The translations under genes and the position numbers were made by a program. Positions 27,801-36,118 of a DNA stretch of 64,000 nucleotides are shown piece after piece. Numbering within the stretch: the stretch's first letter is position 1; every line of letters starts with the position of its first letter. Below the pieces are notes generated by a model. It worked only from the letters and a program-made list of their open reading frames with translations. It searched no databases and had not been told where the DNA came from. The DNA is from Flavobacterium psychrophilum (lineage in GTDB: Bacteria; Bacteroidota; Bacteroidia; Flavobacteriales; Flavobacteriaceae). The stretch lies in the NCBI GenBank assembly GCA_945874225.1, contig CAMCFT010000014.1, forward strand, positions 1 through 64,000. Direction: 5' to 3'.

Positions 27801-28829
27801 AACAAATAAATCTTCATCTCCATCAAGGTCGAAATCGGCAAAGATATTATCCCAAGACCATCCTGTATTATTCATATTTTTTTCGACAGCGATATTCTTG
27901 AAGGTGTTGTTTCCGTTGTTTTTTAAGAAAACATTATTGTTGATATTGGAAATAAAAAAGTCAAAATAGCCGTCATTATTATAGTCTCCAATACCAATGC
28001 CCATATCGGTGCCTGCATTATCAAGTCCATATTTTTTAGCATCTTCAAAAGTACTGTTCCCATCAACATTTATGTATAAGTCATTGGGAACCTTATTGTC
28101 ATTGGTGACATACAAATCCATCCATCCATCCGTATTTACATCAAATGGAAAACCCATGTAGGTTCTTTTATTTTTAACGGTACCGTTTACTTTGTCTGTT
28201 GCATTTTTAAAAGTCCCATTTCCGTTATTGATATAAAAACTATTGTAATCGCATTTTTCCCAATTTCCGATGTAAATATCAAGAAATCCGTCTTTATTGA
28301 AATCGAACCAAGTAGCACTTGTATTCCAACAATTATTGGTTTTTACCAATCCGGCTTGAGCTGTTTTATCAGTAAAAGTACCATTGCCATTATTTCGAAA
28401 AAGTTGAACTTTATAAAGATGAGTAAAAAACAAATCTGGAAACCCATCGTTGTCATAATCTCCCCATGAAACACCATATTTTACACCGTCTAAAGCAGGA
28501 TTTACGACGCTTGGATCTTCATTTGGAAATAAATTTGCCAGTCCAGCTTGATTTGTTACATCTGTGAAAGCCCCGTTATTGTCATTTCTGAATAATTTAC
28601 TATGTGTTTTTTCGTCTTTTGAATCGTCTTTATTTTTGGCAACAATAAAAATATCTAAATCACCATCTCCATCGAAATCGGCAACTGCAGTTCCATTATT
28701 TTCTTTCATTGTGCCCAATCCAGCAGCAGTTTCAATGCGTTCGAATTTTTGAGCAAATACTTTGTTAGTAGTAATAATACTGAATAATATAATAAAGAAA
28801 AGATGATTATATTTATTGTTTAAAGGCAT
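24804..28829 (-). CDS. secreted FG-GAP/ASPIC-UnbV + vanadium-haloperoxidase-like fusion with T9SS tail
   Basis: A 1341-residue multidomain exported protein. After the signal peptide (ending KVFAQ) come seven calcium-binding FG-GAP/VCBS-type repeats (for example DFDGDGDLDIFI, DYNNDGYFDFFI), then an ASPIC/UnbV domain (about 436-512), a small CxxxxxCTYNP...DDGSC motif and a PKD-like segment. About 640-1260 resemble vanadium-dependent haloperoxidase/PAP2: ISGHSTFSRS holds H1158, and SRIWGGIHPPADD holds R1221 and H1227, the vanadate/phosphate-binding set. The end (YPNPSINKE start, GIYILKV) is a T9SS tail. It lies within the glucan locus, but a role in glycan use is not evident. Confidence 0.85.
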   Translation of the reverse strand: MPLNNKYNHLFFIILFSIITTNKVFAQKFERIETAAGLGTMKENNGTAVADFDGDGDLDIFIVAKNKDDSKDEKTHSKLFRNDNNGAFTDVTNQAGLANLFPNEDPSVVNPALDGVKYGVSWGDYDNDGFPDLFFTHLYKVQLFRNNGNGTFTDKTAQAGLVKTNNCWNTSATWFDFNKDGFLDIYIGNWEKCDYNSFYINNGNGTFKNATDKVNGTVKNKRTYMGFPFDVNTDGWMDLYVTNDNKVPNDLYINVDGNSTFEDAKKYGLDNAGTDMGIGIGDYNNDGYFDFFISNINNNVFLKNNGNNTFKNIAVEKNMNNTGWSWDNIFADFDLDGDEDLFVVNGFSLTGPQKNRYFKNLFNEGKDSFIDASDEVGLGDSTIGTSACAFDFDNDGDLDVYVSNNDRPSYFYNNQTINNNQTNTLKWFKISLQGTISNRDAIGTTITVSTDVGTFHRYYTGLGFLSQSLKPTHFGLGKATKITEVIIKWPSGVIEKYQNFEPNTFIKFTEGSGFKVVDVTPVNYIYGCIDPKSCTYNPLATKDDGSCVYLTPNPIVGPTTSGFNNTDSYTYNLPLNHQINWTVEGGEIIDGKGTASIKIKWKLENAGRITAVVSNTSCSSTVSELNIQLQLSTVSKNISVARIWNEALLEAIRKDFARPTVHARNLFHTSVALYDCWAIYDANAKPYLMGNTINNFVSELKDFKPLEDSKTSSEKAMSYAAYRLLTHRFKNSPASEKSLARFNLIMNQLGYDINFTSTNYESGNAAALGNYIGQTLIEYGLVDGSNETNNYANTYYKPINPPLNVRVKGDKTGIVDPNRWQPLSFDTFIDQSGNIIPGSTPAFLSPEWGKVSPFALSKEDKSILERENNKYEVYHNLKSPPQLSITSKTASSDQYKWNFSLVSYWSSHLDPTDGVMWDISPKNLGNIDLNLIPNDFSDYPNFYKVREGGDISKGHAVNPATGKPYVSQIVPRGDYTRVLAEFWADGPNSETPPGHWFTILNYVSDNSLFTKRFNGKGDELTPLEWDVKSYFILAGALHDVAITVWSIKGWHDYVRPISAIRYMSELGQSTDATLPNYHIGGIPLADGFVEIVKTGDALSVTNNENVGKIKLFAWRGHDFIKNATTDVAGVGWILAENWWPYQRPSFVTPPFAGYISGHSTFSRSAAEVLTLITGDPFFPGGLGEFKAKKNDFLVFEKGPSVDVTLQWATYRDASDQTSLSRIWGGIHPPADDLPGRLLGEKIGIDAYNFALPYFSSNTIVDTSNEIKIYPNPSINKEVNVSNTKVSDNFILFDLSGKLLSPIEKIFNESTGITLLKLPQTITSGIYILKVNEQAKILFVKE

Positions 28830-29041
28830 TTAATATGTGTATCTAAAATTTAAAAAACTAACGTTTGAACTGCATGTGGTAAAATTAAAACTTCTGTTGT
28901 GTTTGTATCAATACATAAATTATAAGTGACTCTTTTACTACTTATTATAAAAAAAGGAATCCTGTTTTGCTTTGTTTGTGTTTAGGCAGCACTTAAAAAA
29001 AAATCATATGAAAGATATAATATTGTATATGTATTTTTTAA

Positions 29042-31243
29042 TTATTTGATTGTTATTTTTATTTTTTTTGAAATATTATTTGATGAATTCCCAATATAAA
29101 TTAAATACTCCCCTTTTTCCAGATTCCAATTTGAAATGGATTCATCATAAAAACTCAAACTATTGGTGTCAATAGAAATTTTGACAGTATTATTTTCTCC
29201 TTTTTTAACCTCAACTTTTTGGAATCCTTTCAACTCTTTTTCAGCTCTTTTAACTTTAGAATTGGATTTTCCAATGTACACTTGAACGACTTCTGCTCCG
29301 TCAAAATTTCCTGTATTGGAAACTGATCCTGAAATTATTATGGATTCATTTTTTGAATACTCTTTTTTATCCGTATCAAACGTTGAAAGCTTAAATGTTG
29401 TGTATGAAAGTCCTTGTCCAAAAGCAAATAAGGGTTTAATTTTCTTAGTGTCATGCCAACGATATCCCACCAAAATATCTTCTTTATAATATTGGTTGAC
29501 ATTATCACCAGGATAACTCAATTCTCCAAAAGAATGGGCTGCATTATCGCTTAATTTTTTAGGAAACGAAAAGGGTAGTTTTCCGGATGGATTTACATCT
29601 CCGCTGATAACATCAGCAATGGCATCGCCAGCAACACTTCCTAAATACCAAGTTTGCATAATGGCTTTTACATTAGCGATCCAAGGCATTTCGACTGCAT
29701 TTCCGCTGACTAAAACTAGCCCAGTGTTTTTATTTACTTTCAAAATGGCATTCAAAAGTTCATCTTGTCCAAAAGGTAATTTATATTCCGTTCTATCCAC
29801 TCCTTCACAATCTTGAAGGTGATTTTTATTTAATCCACCAAAAAACAATACAATATCTGCTTTTGAAGCGGCTTCAATGGCTTCTTTTTTCAGTTGATTA
29901 GCGTCTAATTTAGAAGGAATAACTCTACCATAAGCCGATGGACCAGAAGCATAACCCATCGCGTGTATTATAGTGGCATTTTTGTATCGATTTTTCAAAC
30001 CGTCTAATGGTGTAACTTCATTCAAAGCTTTCAATTCAGACGAACCACCACCTATAGTCATTGATTTTGTTGCATTTTCGCCAATCACCGCAATTGTGAT
30101 TTTTTTAGAAGCATTAATAGGAAAGAATGAAGCCTCATTTTTTAATAACACAATTCCTTCTCCAGCAATTTTTCGGGCAACATCAATATGTTCTTGATTG
30201 TTTATTCTTCCTAGAGTACGATTCTGGTTCATATTTGTTCGAAACATTAAAAGCAAAATACGTCTTACTTTATCATTTAAAACCTCTTCTTTAATTTCGC
30301 CACTTTTAAGCATTTTTAAAAATGGATTGGCTAAATAATAAGAATCGTAAGCATTTTTTGTAGAGGTTGTTAATCCATCTGTGCCTGTTCCCATTTCTAT
30401 GTCTAATCCATTCAGGGCTGCTTGTTTTGTATCATGTGCGCCACCCCAATCGGTGATTACAACTCCGTCAAAATTCCAATCTTTTTTTAATATTTTATTT
30501 AATAGAATGTCATTATGGCAACAAAACTGACCTCTAAATTGGTTGTAAGATCCCATTATTGACCATACCTTGCCTTCTTCGACAGCAGCTTTAAATGCAG
30601 GCAAATAAATTTCGTGCAAAGCTCTATCGCTTACTTCTACGTTGATATGACCTCTCCATAATTCTTGATTATTGAGCGCATAATGTTTGACACAAGCGGC
30701 AACTCCATTTTGTTGAACCCCTTGAATGTAAGGAACCACCATTTTTGAAGCCAAATAGGGATCTTCTCCCATGTATTCAAAATTTCGACCATTTAAGGGT
30801 GTTCGGTACATATTTACTCCAGGACCTAATAACACATCTTTTTTTCTGTAACGTGCTTCTTCACCAATGCTTATTCCATAATCTTTAGCTAATTTTGGAT
30901 TAAATGTCGATGCTAAACAAGTTAAAGCTGGAAAAGCTGTGATAGAATCATTAGTCCAATTGGCATATCCCCAATTGTCCCAATTTATTTCTCCTCGAAC
31001 ACCGTGAGGTCCATCGGACATCCATAATTCTGGAATGCCAAGCCTTTCGACACCAGGTGAACTAAATTTTGATTGCGCATGGCACATAGCCACTTTTTCC
31101 TCTAAAGTTAAGGAGGAAATTATTGCTTCTATTTTAGCTTCAATTGACTTTGAGTTTTTATTTTCCTGGGCTTTTGCGCTTATAACTAGCATAGTGTTAC
31201 AAATAATTACAAATAATAATCTTTTAAAAGTGCTCTTAAACAT
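29042..31243 (-). CDS. bglX: GH3 beta-glucosidase
   Basis: A 733-residue exported family 3 glycoside hydrolase. The start is set at the ATG at 31243, which gives a clean signal peptide (MFKSTFKRLLFVIICNTM...SAKAQ). The (beta/alpha)8 domain has MSDGPHGVRGE, VKHYALNNQE and the nucleophile motif VVITDWGGAHD (D265). A C-terminal fibronectin-III-like domain ends the protein. It should release glucose from the non-reducing ends of beta-glucan oligosaccharides in the periplasm. The gene lies between the fusion gene and the EEP gene within the glucan locus. The symbol is by family resemblance only. Confidence 0.9.
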   Translation of the reverse strand: MFKSTFKRLLFVIICNTMLVISAKAQENKNSKSIEAKIEAIISSLTLEEKVAMCHAQSKFSSPGVERLGIPELWMSDGPHGVRGEINWDNWGYANWTNDSITAFPALTCLASTFNPKLAKDYGISIGEEARYRKKDVLLGPGVNMYRTPLNGRNFEYMGEDPYLASKMVVPYIQGVQQNGVAACVKHYALNNQELWRGHINVEVSDRALHEIYLPAFKAAVEEGKVWSIMGSYNQFRGQFCCHNDILLNKILKKDWNFDGVVITDWGGAHDTKQAALNGLDIEMGTGTDGLTTSTKNAYDSYYLANPFLKMLKSGEIKEEVLNDKVRRILLLMFRTNMNQNRTLGRINNQEHIDVARKIAGEGIVLLKNEASFFPINASKKITIAVIGENATKSMTIGGGSSELKALNEVTPLDGLKNRYKNATIIHAMGYASGPSAYGRVIPSKLDANQLKKEAIEAASKADIVLFFGGLNKNHLQDCEGVDRTEYKLPFGQDELLNAILKVNKNTGLVLVSGNAVEMPWIANVKAIMQTWYLGSVAGDAIADVISGDVNPSGKLPFSFPKKLSDNAAHSFGELSYPGDNVNQYYKEDILVGYRWHDTKKIKPLFAFGQGLSYTTFKLSTFDTDKKEYSKNESIIISGSVSNTGNFDGAEVVQVYIGKSNSKVKRAEKELKGFQKVEVKKGENNTVKISIDTNSLSFYDESISNWNLEKGEYLIYIGNSSNNISKKIKITIK

Positions 31244-31283
31244 AAATGTCATTTTTTTTGGTTTTTGTTTTGTTTGCCTAAAT

Positions 31284-32120
31284 TTATTTTTTTAATACTA
31301 ATTCAATATAAACAGGTAAGTGGTCAGACGGATATTTTAAATCTTTAGAATCACTTAAAACAGCATATTTCTTGACTTTGAAGTTACTGTTTTTGGAAAT
31401 AAAGATATAATCTATACATTCTGTTACGGGTTCGTTTTGTTTAAATCCATTGAATGTTCCACTGGGTCCAAAAGGCTTTTCTTGTGAAATTTCTCTTGTG
31501 TCTAACATTTCTTTTTTCAGAGAAATAATCCGCTCTTCTTTTGGTTTTGAATTAAAATCACCTATAAAAATCACTGGATATTTTTTTGTGTTCAGTGAAG
31601 CTATTTTCGAAAGAATGAGTTGAATTCCTTTTGTTTTTGCCAATTCACCCATATGATCTAAATGTGTATTGAAAACCCAAAAGGTAGTTTTTGTTTTCAA
31701 ATCTTTAAACAAAGCATAGGTACAAACCCTATTGAAAGCAGCATCCCAACCTTTTGAAATGACATCAGGTGTTTCTGAGAGCCAAAAAGTGCTGTTTTGT
31801 ACTAATTTGAAACGGTCTTTTTTATAATAAATATTCGAAGACTCACCTTGGTTTACACCATCTCTTCCAATGCCAATGAAATTATAGTCTGATAGGGCAG
31901 AAGCAATATCAATGACTTGATTCGGTTTTGCTTCTTGAATGCCAAAAATATCAGGTTCGTAAAAATGTATTTGTGATGTTAAAAACTCTTTTCTATTTGA
32001 CCATTTATTTTCTCCATCACTCTCAATGTCTAAACGGATGTTGTAGGTCATTAACTTTAATGATTGTGCATTCCCTAAGAAGAGAAAGAATAGTGTCATT
32101 GCAGTCCATAAATATTTCAT
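31284..32120 (-). CDS. secreted endonuclease/exonuclease/phosphatase-family protein
   Basis: A 278-residue protein with a signal peptide (MKYLWTAMTLFFLFLGNAQS). The EEP-fold motifs are all present: LMTYNIRLD, DIFGIQEAKP (metal-binding Glu), VFNTHLDHMG, VIFIGDFNSKP and PSDHLPVYIEL (catalytic Asp-His). These show an intact metal-dependent phosphoesterase, but not whether it cuts DNA, RNA, sugar phosphates or phospholipids. It lies 40 nt upstream of the GH3 gene on the same strand, so the two may be co-transcribed. Such genes recur in Bacteroidota glycan loci without an agreed role. Confidence 0.85.
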   Translation of the reverse strand: MKYLWTAMTLFFLFLGNAQSLKLMTYNIRLDIESDGENKWSNRKEFLTSQIHFYEPDIFGIQEAKPNQVIDIASALSDYNFIGIGRDGVNQGESSNIYYKKDRFKLVQNSTFWLSETPDVISKGWDAAFNRVCTYALFKDLKTKTTFWVFNTHLDHMGELAKTKGIQLILSKIASLNTKKYPVIFIGDFNSKPKEERIISLKKEMLDTREISQEKPFGPSGTFNGFKQNEPVTECIDYIFISKNSNFKVKKYAVLSDSKDLKYPSDHLPVYIELVLKK

Positions 32121-32190
32121 TTGAATATCGTAAATGTGATTAAAGAAAACTGAAAAAGATCATTTGGTTTTAATTTTTTTGTTTTCATTA

Positions 32191-32218
32191 TTGCTTCTGT
32201 TAACTTTAACAGAAGCAA
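32191..32218. repeat. inverted repeat between GH16 and EEP genes
   Basis: A perfect 12-bp stem TTGCTTCTGTTA/TAACAGAAGCAA with a 4-nt loop, extendable by 6 bp past a one-base bulge. It lies 29 nt after the GH16 stop. On the minus strand it is followed by an A-rich rather than T-rich tract, so it is not a standard terminator. It may protect or process the mRNA. Confidence 0.6.
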
Positions 32219-32246
32219 ATAATGAAAAACTAACTAACCAAAAACA

Positions 32247-33305
32247 TTAATTATATACTCTAATATAATCCACTTCCAAGGTGGAAGAAGTAAAATTTGG
32301 ATCTACTGGTCCGCCCCAAACACCTCCCATTGCTACATTTACAATTAAGTAAAAGTTTTTGTTGAATGGAAATTTATCTGAGTTTACGAAAGTGTAATAA
32401 ACCACATCATCAACAGAAAATTTTACATAATCTGCACGCCAATCTGCTGTGTAAATATGAAATTCAGTATTGTCATTAGGTACTTTTATAGTACCTGTAT
32501 CTGGAGTATTTCCGGAACGTCCTGGCGAGTGTAAAGAAGAATGATTTTGGTTCGGATTTTTCCCAACTGATTCTAAAATATCTATCTCACCACAAGCAGG
32601 CCAACCAACACTGCCAATATTACTGCCGAGCATCCAGACAGCAGGCCAAGTTCCAACTCCTGTAGGTACTTTTGCTCTGATTACTATTTTGCCATAAGTA
32701 AAATCAAATTTTCCATTGGATTCTAATCTAGCTGATGTGAAGTCTCCACTTCCATATTTTTCTCGAATCGCTTTTATTTTTAAAACGCCCCCTTCTATAA
32801 TTACGTTTTCTGGACGATTGGTATAGGATTGAAGTTCGTTATTAACACGCCCTGGAGCCCATAATTGAAGAGCCCATTTATTACTATCTGGAGCACCATC
32901 TATATTAAATTCGTCAGACCAAATTTGGGTAGTAGCAACAAAAACTACGATAGATTTTGTAGCGGTAAAATATTTTAAACCATTGAAAACGGTAACATCT
33001 ATATTGAAAGTTTTTGTTCCACTTGATTTATACGTATGCTCAATTGTCCCTGTTGTGGTTTCTGCAGTTTCACCGTCTCCAAATACAATTTTATAAGATA
33101 CTCCACTACTAGGTGTAATATTAAATTTAACTAATCCAGTTCCATCGCCATTAGGCATTTGAGTAGTTGTTCCAACTATTTCGGTGTTTATTGCAACATT
33201 TATTTGTGGATTGTCTGGGGTGTTACCACCTCCGCTATCGCCAGAGCTACAGCTTATTAAAACGCACAAAAGCAACGTTGGAAAAAGGAGAATTTTTTTA
33301 AACAT
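32247..33305 (-). CDS. GH16 beta-glucanase lipoprotein
   Basis: A 352-residue surface or periplasmic lipoprotein. The lipobox LISC places the lipidated cysteine at C19, followed by SSGDSGGGNTPDN. About 36-125 form a PKD/Ig-like domain (VFGDGETAE), and 128-352 the GH16 catalytic domain with ACGEIDILES: nucleophile E240, D242 and acid/base E245. It should cut internal beta-1,3 or mixed beta-1,3/1,4 bonds. It follows the glycan-binding/SusD/SusC genes but is separated from them by a terminator, so it may have its own promoter or depend on readthrough. This is probably the enzyme that starts polymer breakdown for the locus. Confidence 0.92.
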   Translation of the reverse strand: MFKKILLFPTLLLCVLISCSSGDSGGGNTPDNPQINVAINTEIVGTTTQMPNGDGTGLVKFNITPSSGVSYKIVFGDGETAETTTGTIEHTYKSSGTKTFNIDVTVFNGLKYFTATKSIVVFVATTQIWSDEFNIDGAPDSNKWALQLWAPGRVNNELQSYTNRPENVIIEGGVLKIKAIREKYGSGDFTSARLESNGKFDFTYGKIVIRAKVPTGVGTWPAVWMLGSNIGSVGWPACGEIDILESVGKNPNQNHSSLHSPGRSGNTPDTGTIKVPNDNTEFHIYTADWRADYVKFSVDDVVYYTFVNSDKFPFNKNFYLIVNVAMGGVWGGPVDPNFTSSTLEVDYIRVYN

Positions 33306-33511
33306 TTTTATTATTTTTATTGAATTTTATTAAAAATAAGCAAAAATAATTTTAACCAATACCCTCTATGGATTTTTAGTTAAGATTACGTTTCTTTGGA
33401 TTTTTAAAATAAAATTTTGTTATTGGTAAGTAGCAGTTAATTTCAAACTCATTAATTAGTAAATCACTGATAAATTTTAAATCTGCTAAAACTAAAAAAT
33501 TTGTTATTCAA

Positions 33512-33539
33512 AAAAGGGAAGCATTATAACTTCCCTTTT
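33512..33539 (-). terminator. terminator after the SusC-SusD-SGBP unit
   Basis: A 10-bp stem AAAAGGGAAG/CTTCCCTTTT with an 8-nt loop. On the minus strand it is followed by TT and an AT tract. It lies 25 nt after the stop of the glycan-binding lipoprotein gene. Confidence 0.75.
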
Positions 33540-33564
33540 GACAATATATCAATTCACTAATTCA

Positions 33565-34365
33565 CTAAAGAGGTTTGAATCGCCAAGACCATCCAGTAAA
33601 TCCATCTCCATCAGGTGTCCTTGCACTATATAAAATAAGTTCTGTCTCTGTTAAAACAGCAACATCATAAACTCCCGCGGGGTTTGCTCTATCAGCTCCT
33701 AATATTGGTGCTCCAGTAATTGTCAGTTTTTTATTTGCTAAATCCAATATAAAACTACCCTTTTTTGGGGTTCCAGTTTTGGTTGCATAGTAATTATAAT
33801 TTGCTGCTCCGTTCAAATCGAATGTTATTTTTCCATCTGTATCAGAAGGAGCACAACAAGTTCCACCTGCATTCCACCAAGCGGTCAAATAGCCATCAGA
33901 AGGATTATCTGGAGGAGACATATACCACCATAGTTTGTCATCATTGGCAGCGCCTTGAAAAACCCAAGTTTTACCAGTAGCAGTGTTATTACTTACTAAG
34001 TCATACCAATCTTGCTCAAGAGGCGTGTCTAGTCTGTCAATTTGAACATCAATAGTTTTAGTAAAGAATTGAGACCCTAAAGATCCTACATATGTAAATG
34101 TATTTTTTCCTGGAATAGGATAAACAATAGTTACTTCATTTGTTAGGGCTTTCCCTAAGTTAAAATTCCAATACCCGGTGATGCCAGGGGTAGTCATTTT
34201 AAGAGTAACCTTGTTTCCGCCCGGAGGGGTTTGTGTAGCCACTAATGTAACCCCATCTATATTGGTAGAATCGGATAAGTTCACTTCATCTACGATAGGC
34301 TCGCAAGCCGAAAAAATCAGCATAAACGAAACTAGTAGGAGATATAAAATTTTATTATTTTTCAT
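33565..34365 (-). CDS. surface glycan-binding lipoprotein (SusE/F-position)
   Basis: A 266-residue lipoprotein. The ATG at 34365 gives the signal peptide MKNNKILYLLLVSFMLIFSAC with C21 lipidated; a longer frame upstream runs into the SusD stop and is rejected. The body is beta-rich with aromatic clusters (KLWWYMSPPDN, YLTAWWNAGGTCC, GWSWRFKPL) suited to sugar stacking. Its position directly after susD (29 nt) is that of SusE/SusF or other surface glycan-binding proteins. Similarity to a named family is not certain; the function is inferred from the lipobox, aromatics and context. Confidence 0.78.
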   Translation of the reverse strand: MKNNKILYLLLVSFMLIFSACEPIVDEVNLSDSTNIDGVTLVATQTPPGGNKVTLKMTTPGITGYWNFNLGKALTNEVTIVYPIPGKNTFTYVGSLGSQFFTKTIDVQIDRLDTPLEQDWYDLVSNNTATGKTWVFQGAANDDKLWWYMSPPDNPSDGYLTAWWNAGGTCCAPSDTDGKITFDLNGAANYNYYATKTGTPKKGSFILDLANKKLTITGAPILGADRANPAGVYDVAVLTETELILYSARTPDGDGFTGWSWRFKPL

Positions 34366-34394
34366 AATTCTAATGTTTAAATGATTATTAAATT

Positions 34395-36101
34395 TTACCA
34401 ACCTGTATTTTGAGAATAAACTCCATTCGACAATCGTACTTCCGTTTCTGGAATTGGCATCAATCCTTTAGTTTCTGGTCTGTATTTCACGCTGTAAGTT
34501 GCGTCAGAGCCTGAGTTTTTCACTGGGAATGAGTCGGTAAATGCAGTATTTATATCTCCCCAACGCACTAAATCAAACCAGTGTAACCCTTCGAATGCTA
34601 ATTCATAATTACGCTCAGCTTTAATAGCATCTAATGAATAGGCTACCCCAGGCATTCCGGCTCTCGCTCTTACCGCATTCATACCTGTTGCTGTTTTTGT
34701 AATTTCAGAGTGCATCAACAATACATCGGCATAACGCATAAAGATAAAATCTTGAGCATTTGTTAATTGCATGCTTGAGTCACCTGTCCAATTGTACATT
34801 GGAATAAACATGGTTCTTTTACCATCTTTAGTATCATGTTCCAATCTGGTATATTTTTTATTGAAATAGCCTGTTTCGTGGTCTCCTTTGTTTGGTTGGT
34901 AACCGTCTGTTCCTTGGTTAGCTTGACCCACTTGAAGAATAGAACCTTCTCTTCTCGGATCGGTAAGGGGCCAATTGTTCCACATTTTAGGATTTATAGT
35001 ACACCAACCCCAACCTTCAGCAAAAGGAACCATTTGGTTTCCTCTAATTGAAGTATATAAGGCAAGTCTGTTGTTGTAACTTTGTCCTGCATTCCAACCC
35101 CAATCTCCAAAAGAGAATCGTTGTACAAACATGCTTTCTTTATTTCCTGTTCCAAAAGTTGGTGCAACACCATCTTGTCCAGCCCAAGCCAAATTATTTG
35201 TTGCTGCCCAAGGTAATACAGTTGTACCTGCACTTTTATTTACATAAGAGTAAGGCCATAAATTTCTGAAATCGGAAACTAAAGCATGTCCACTATTAGC
35301 CATACAGTCATTCAAATAGGTAGTAACATCTGTTGAAGTTACTGTTTTTCCGTCGACTAATGGTAAATCTGTAGTGGCTTTTTGTTCGATATTAGTCATA
35401 TAACCAGTATAAAACAAATAAACGCGTGCCATATAAGCTTCGGCTACCCATTTGTTGGCGTGGCCATATCTTGAAGTAGGGATACTTGCAATTGGTGTAG
35501 CAGGCATAGTTTCAATAGCCAATTTTAAATCCGAAGCTATTTGTGAAAAGGTATCGCTGTAGCTAGCTCTAGGAGCTTTTCTATCGCCATCTGTTTTTAT
35601 AATTAGTGGAACTCCACCAAAAAATTTAGCCAATCTGAAGTAAAAGAAACCTCTCATAAACAAGGCTTCGCCAATCGTTTGCTTTTTGAAATTTTCTGCC
35701 TCAAGTTTTGTTTTAAAATAAGTAGAAAAATCTGTATTTGCTGTTTTTTCAATGATGGCGTTAGCTCTTGAAATACCATTATAGGATTGAATCCACATAT
35801 CACGATAGGTGTCTTCGGTTGGGTCTTCGAAATTATCTACCCACTTAGCTGATTTATCATCAGGACCACCACCACCAAGCATCATATTGTCCAATAGATT
35901 GGCAGCCAGTTGTTCTTCGCTATGAATACCACCAGTGTAAATTGCGTTGTAAACCCCAGACATCGCTTCTTCGATATCAGTGGGTGTTTTGTAAAAAGTC
36001 TCTAAACCTTTACCATAAAGATTCTCAGAATCTAAATAGTCCGTGCAACTTGCAGCAACAAAAAGGGTTGCAGTTGCTATAAAATAAAATATTTTTTTCA
36101 T
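34395..36101 (-). CDS. susD: SusD/RagB-family nutrient-binding lipoprotein
   Basis: A 568-residue outer-membrane lipoprotein with lipobox VAASC (C19). The SusD/RagB fold is shown by DYLDSENLYG after the lipobox, by TPR-type helices with EALFMRGFFYFRLAKFFGGVPLI, and by the C-terminal family block FMRYADVLLMHSEI...RNYELAFEGLHWFDLVRWGD. It forms the lid of the SusC transporter and binds the incoming oligosaccharide. The gene follows susC by 17 nt. It is named by family; the substrate is inferred from neighbouring glucanases. Confidence 0.95.
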   Translation of the reverse strand: MKKIFYFIATATLFVAASCTDYLDSENLYGKGLETFYKTPTDIEEAMSGVYNAIYTGGIHSEEQLAANLLDNMMLGGGGPDDKSAKWVDNFEDPTEDTYRDMWIQSYNGISRANAIIEKTANTDFSTYFKTKLEAENFKKQTIGEALFMRGFFYFRLAKFFGGVPLIIKTDGDRKAPRASYSDTFSQIASDLKLAIETMPATPIASIPTSRYGHANKWVAEAYMARVYLFYTGYMTNIEQKATTDLPLVDGKTVTSTDVTTYLNDCMANSGHALVSDFRNLWPYSYVNKSAGTTVLPWAATNNLAWAGQDGVAPTFGTGNKESMFVQRFSFGDWGWNAGQSYNNRLALYTSIRGNQMVPFAEGWGWCTINPKMWNNWPLTDPRREGSILQVGQANQGTDGYQPNKGDHETGYFNKKYTRLEHDTKDGKRTMFIPMYNWTGDSSMQLTNAQDFIFMRYADVLLMHSEITKTATGMNAVRARAGMPGVAYSLDAIKAERNYELAFEGLHWFDLVRWGDINTAFTDSFPVKNSGSDATYSVKYRPETKGLMPIPETEVRLSNGVYSQNTGW

Positions 36102-36118
36102 TGTCTTTGGTATTTATA

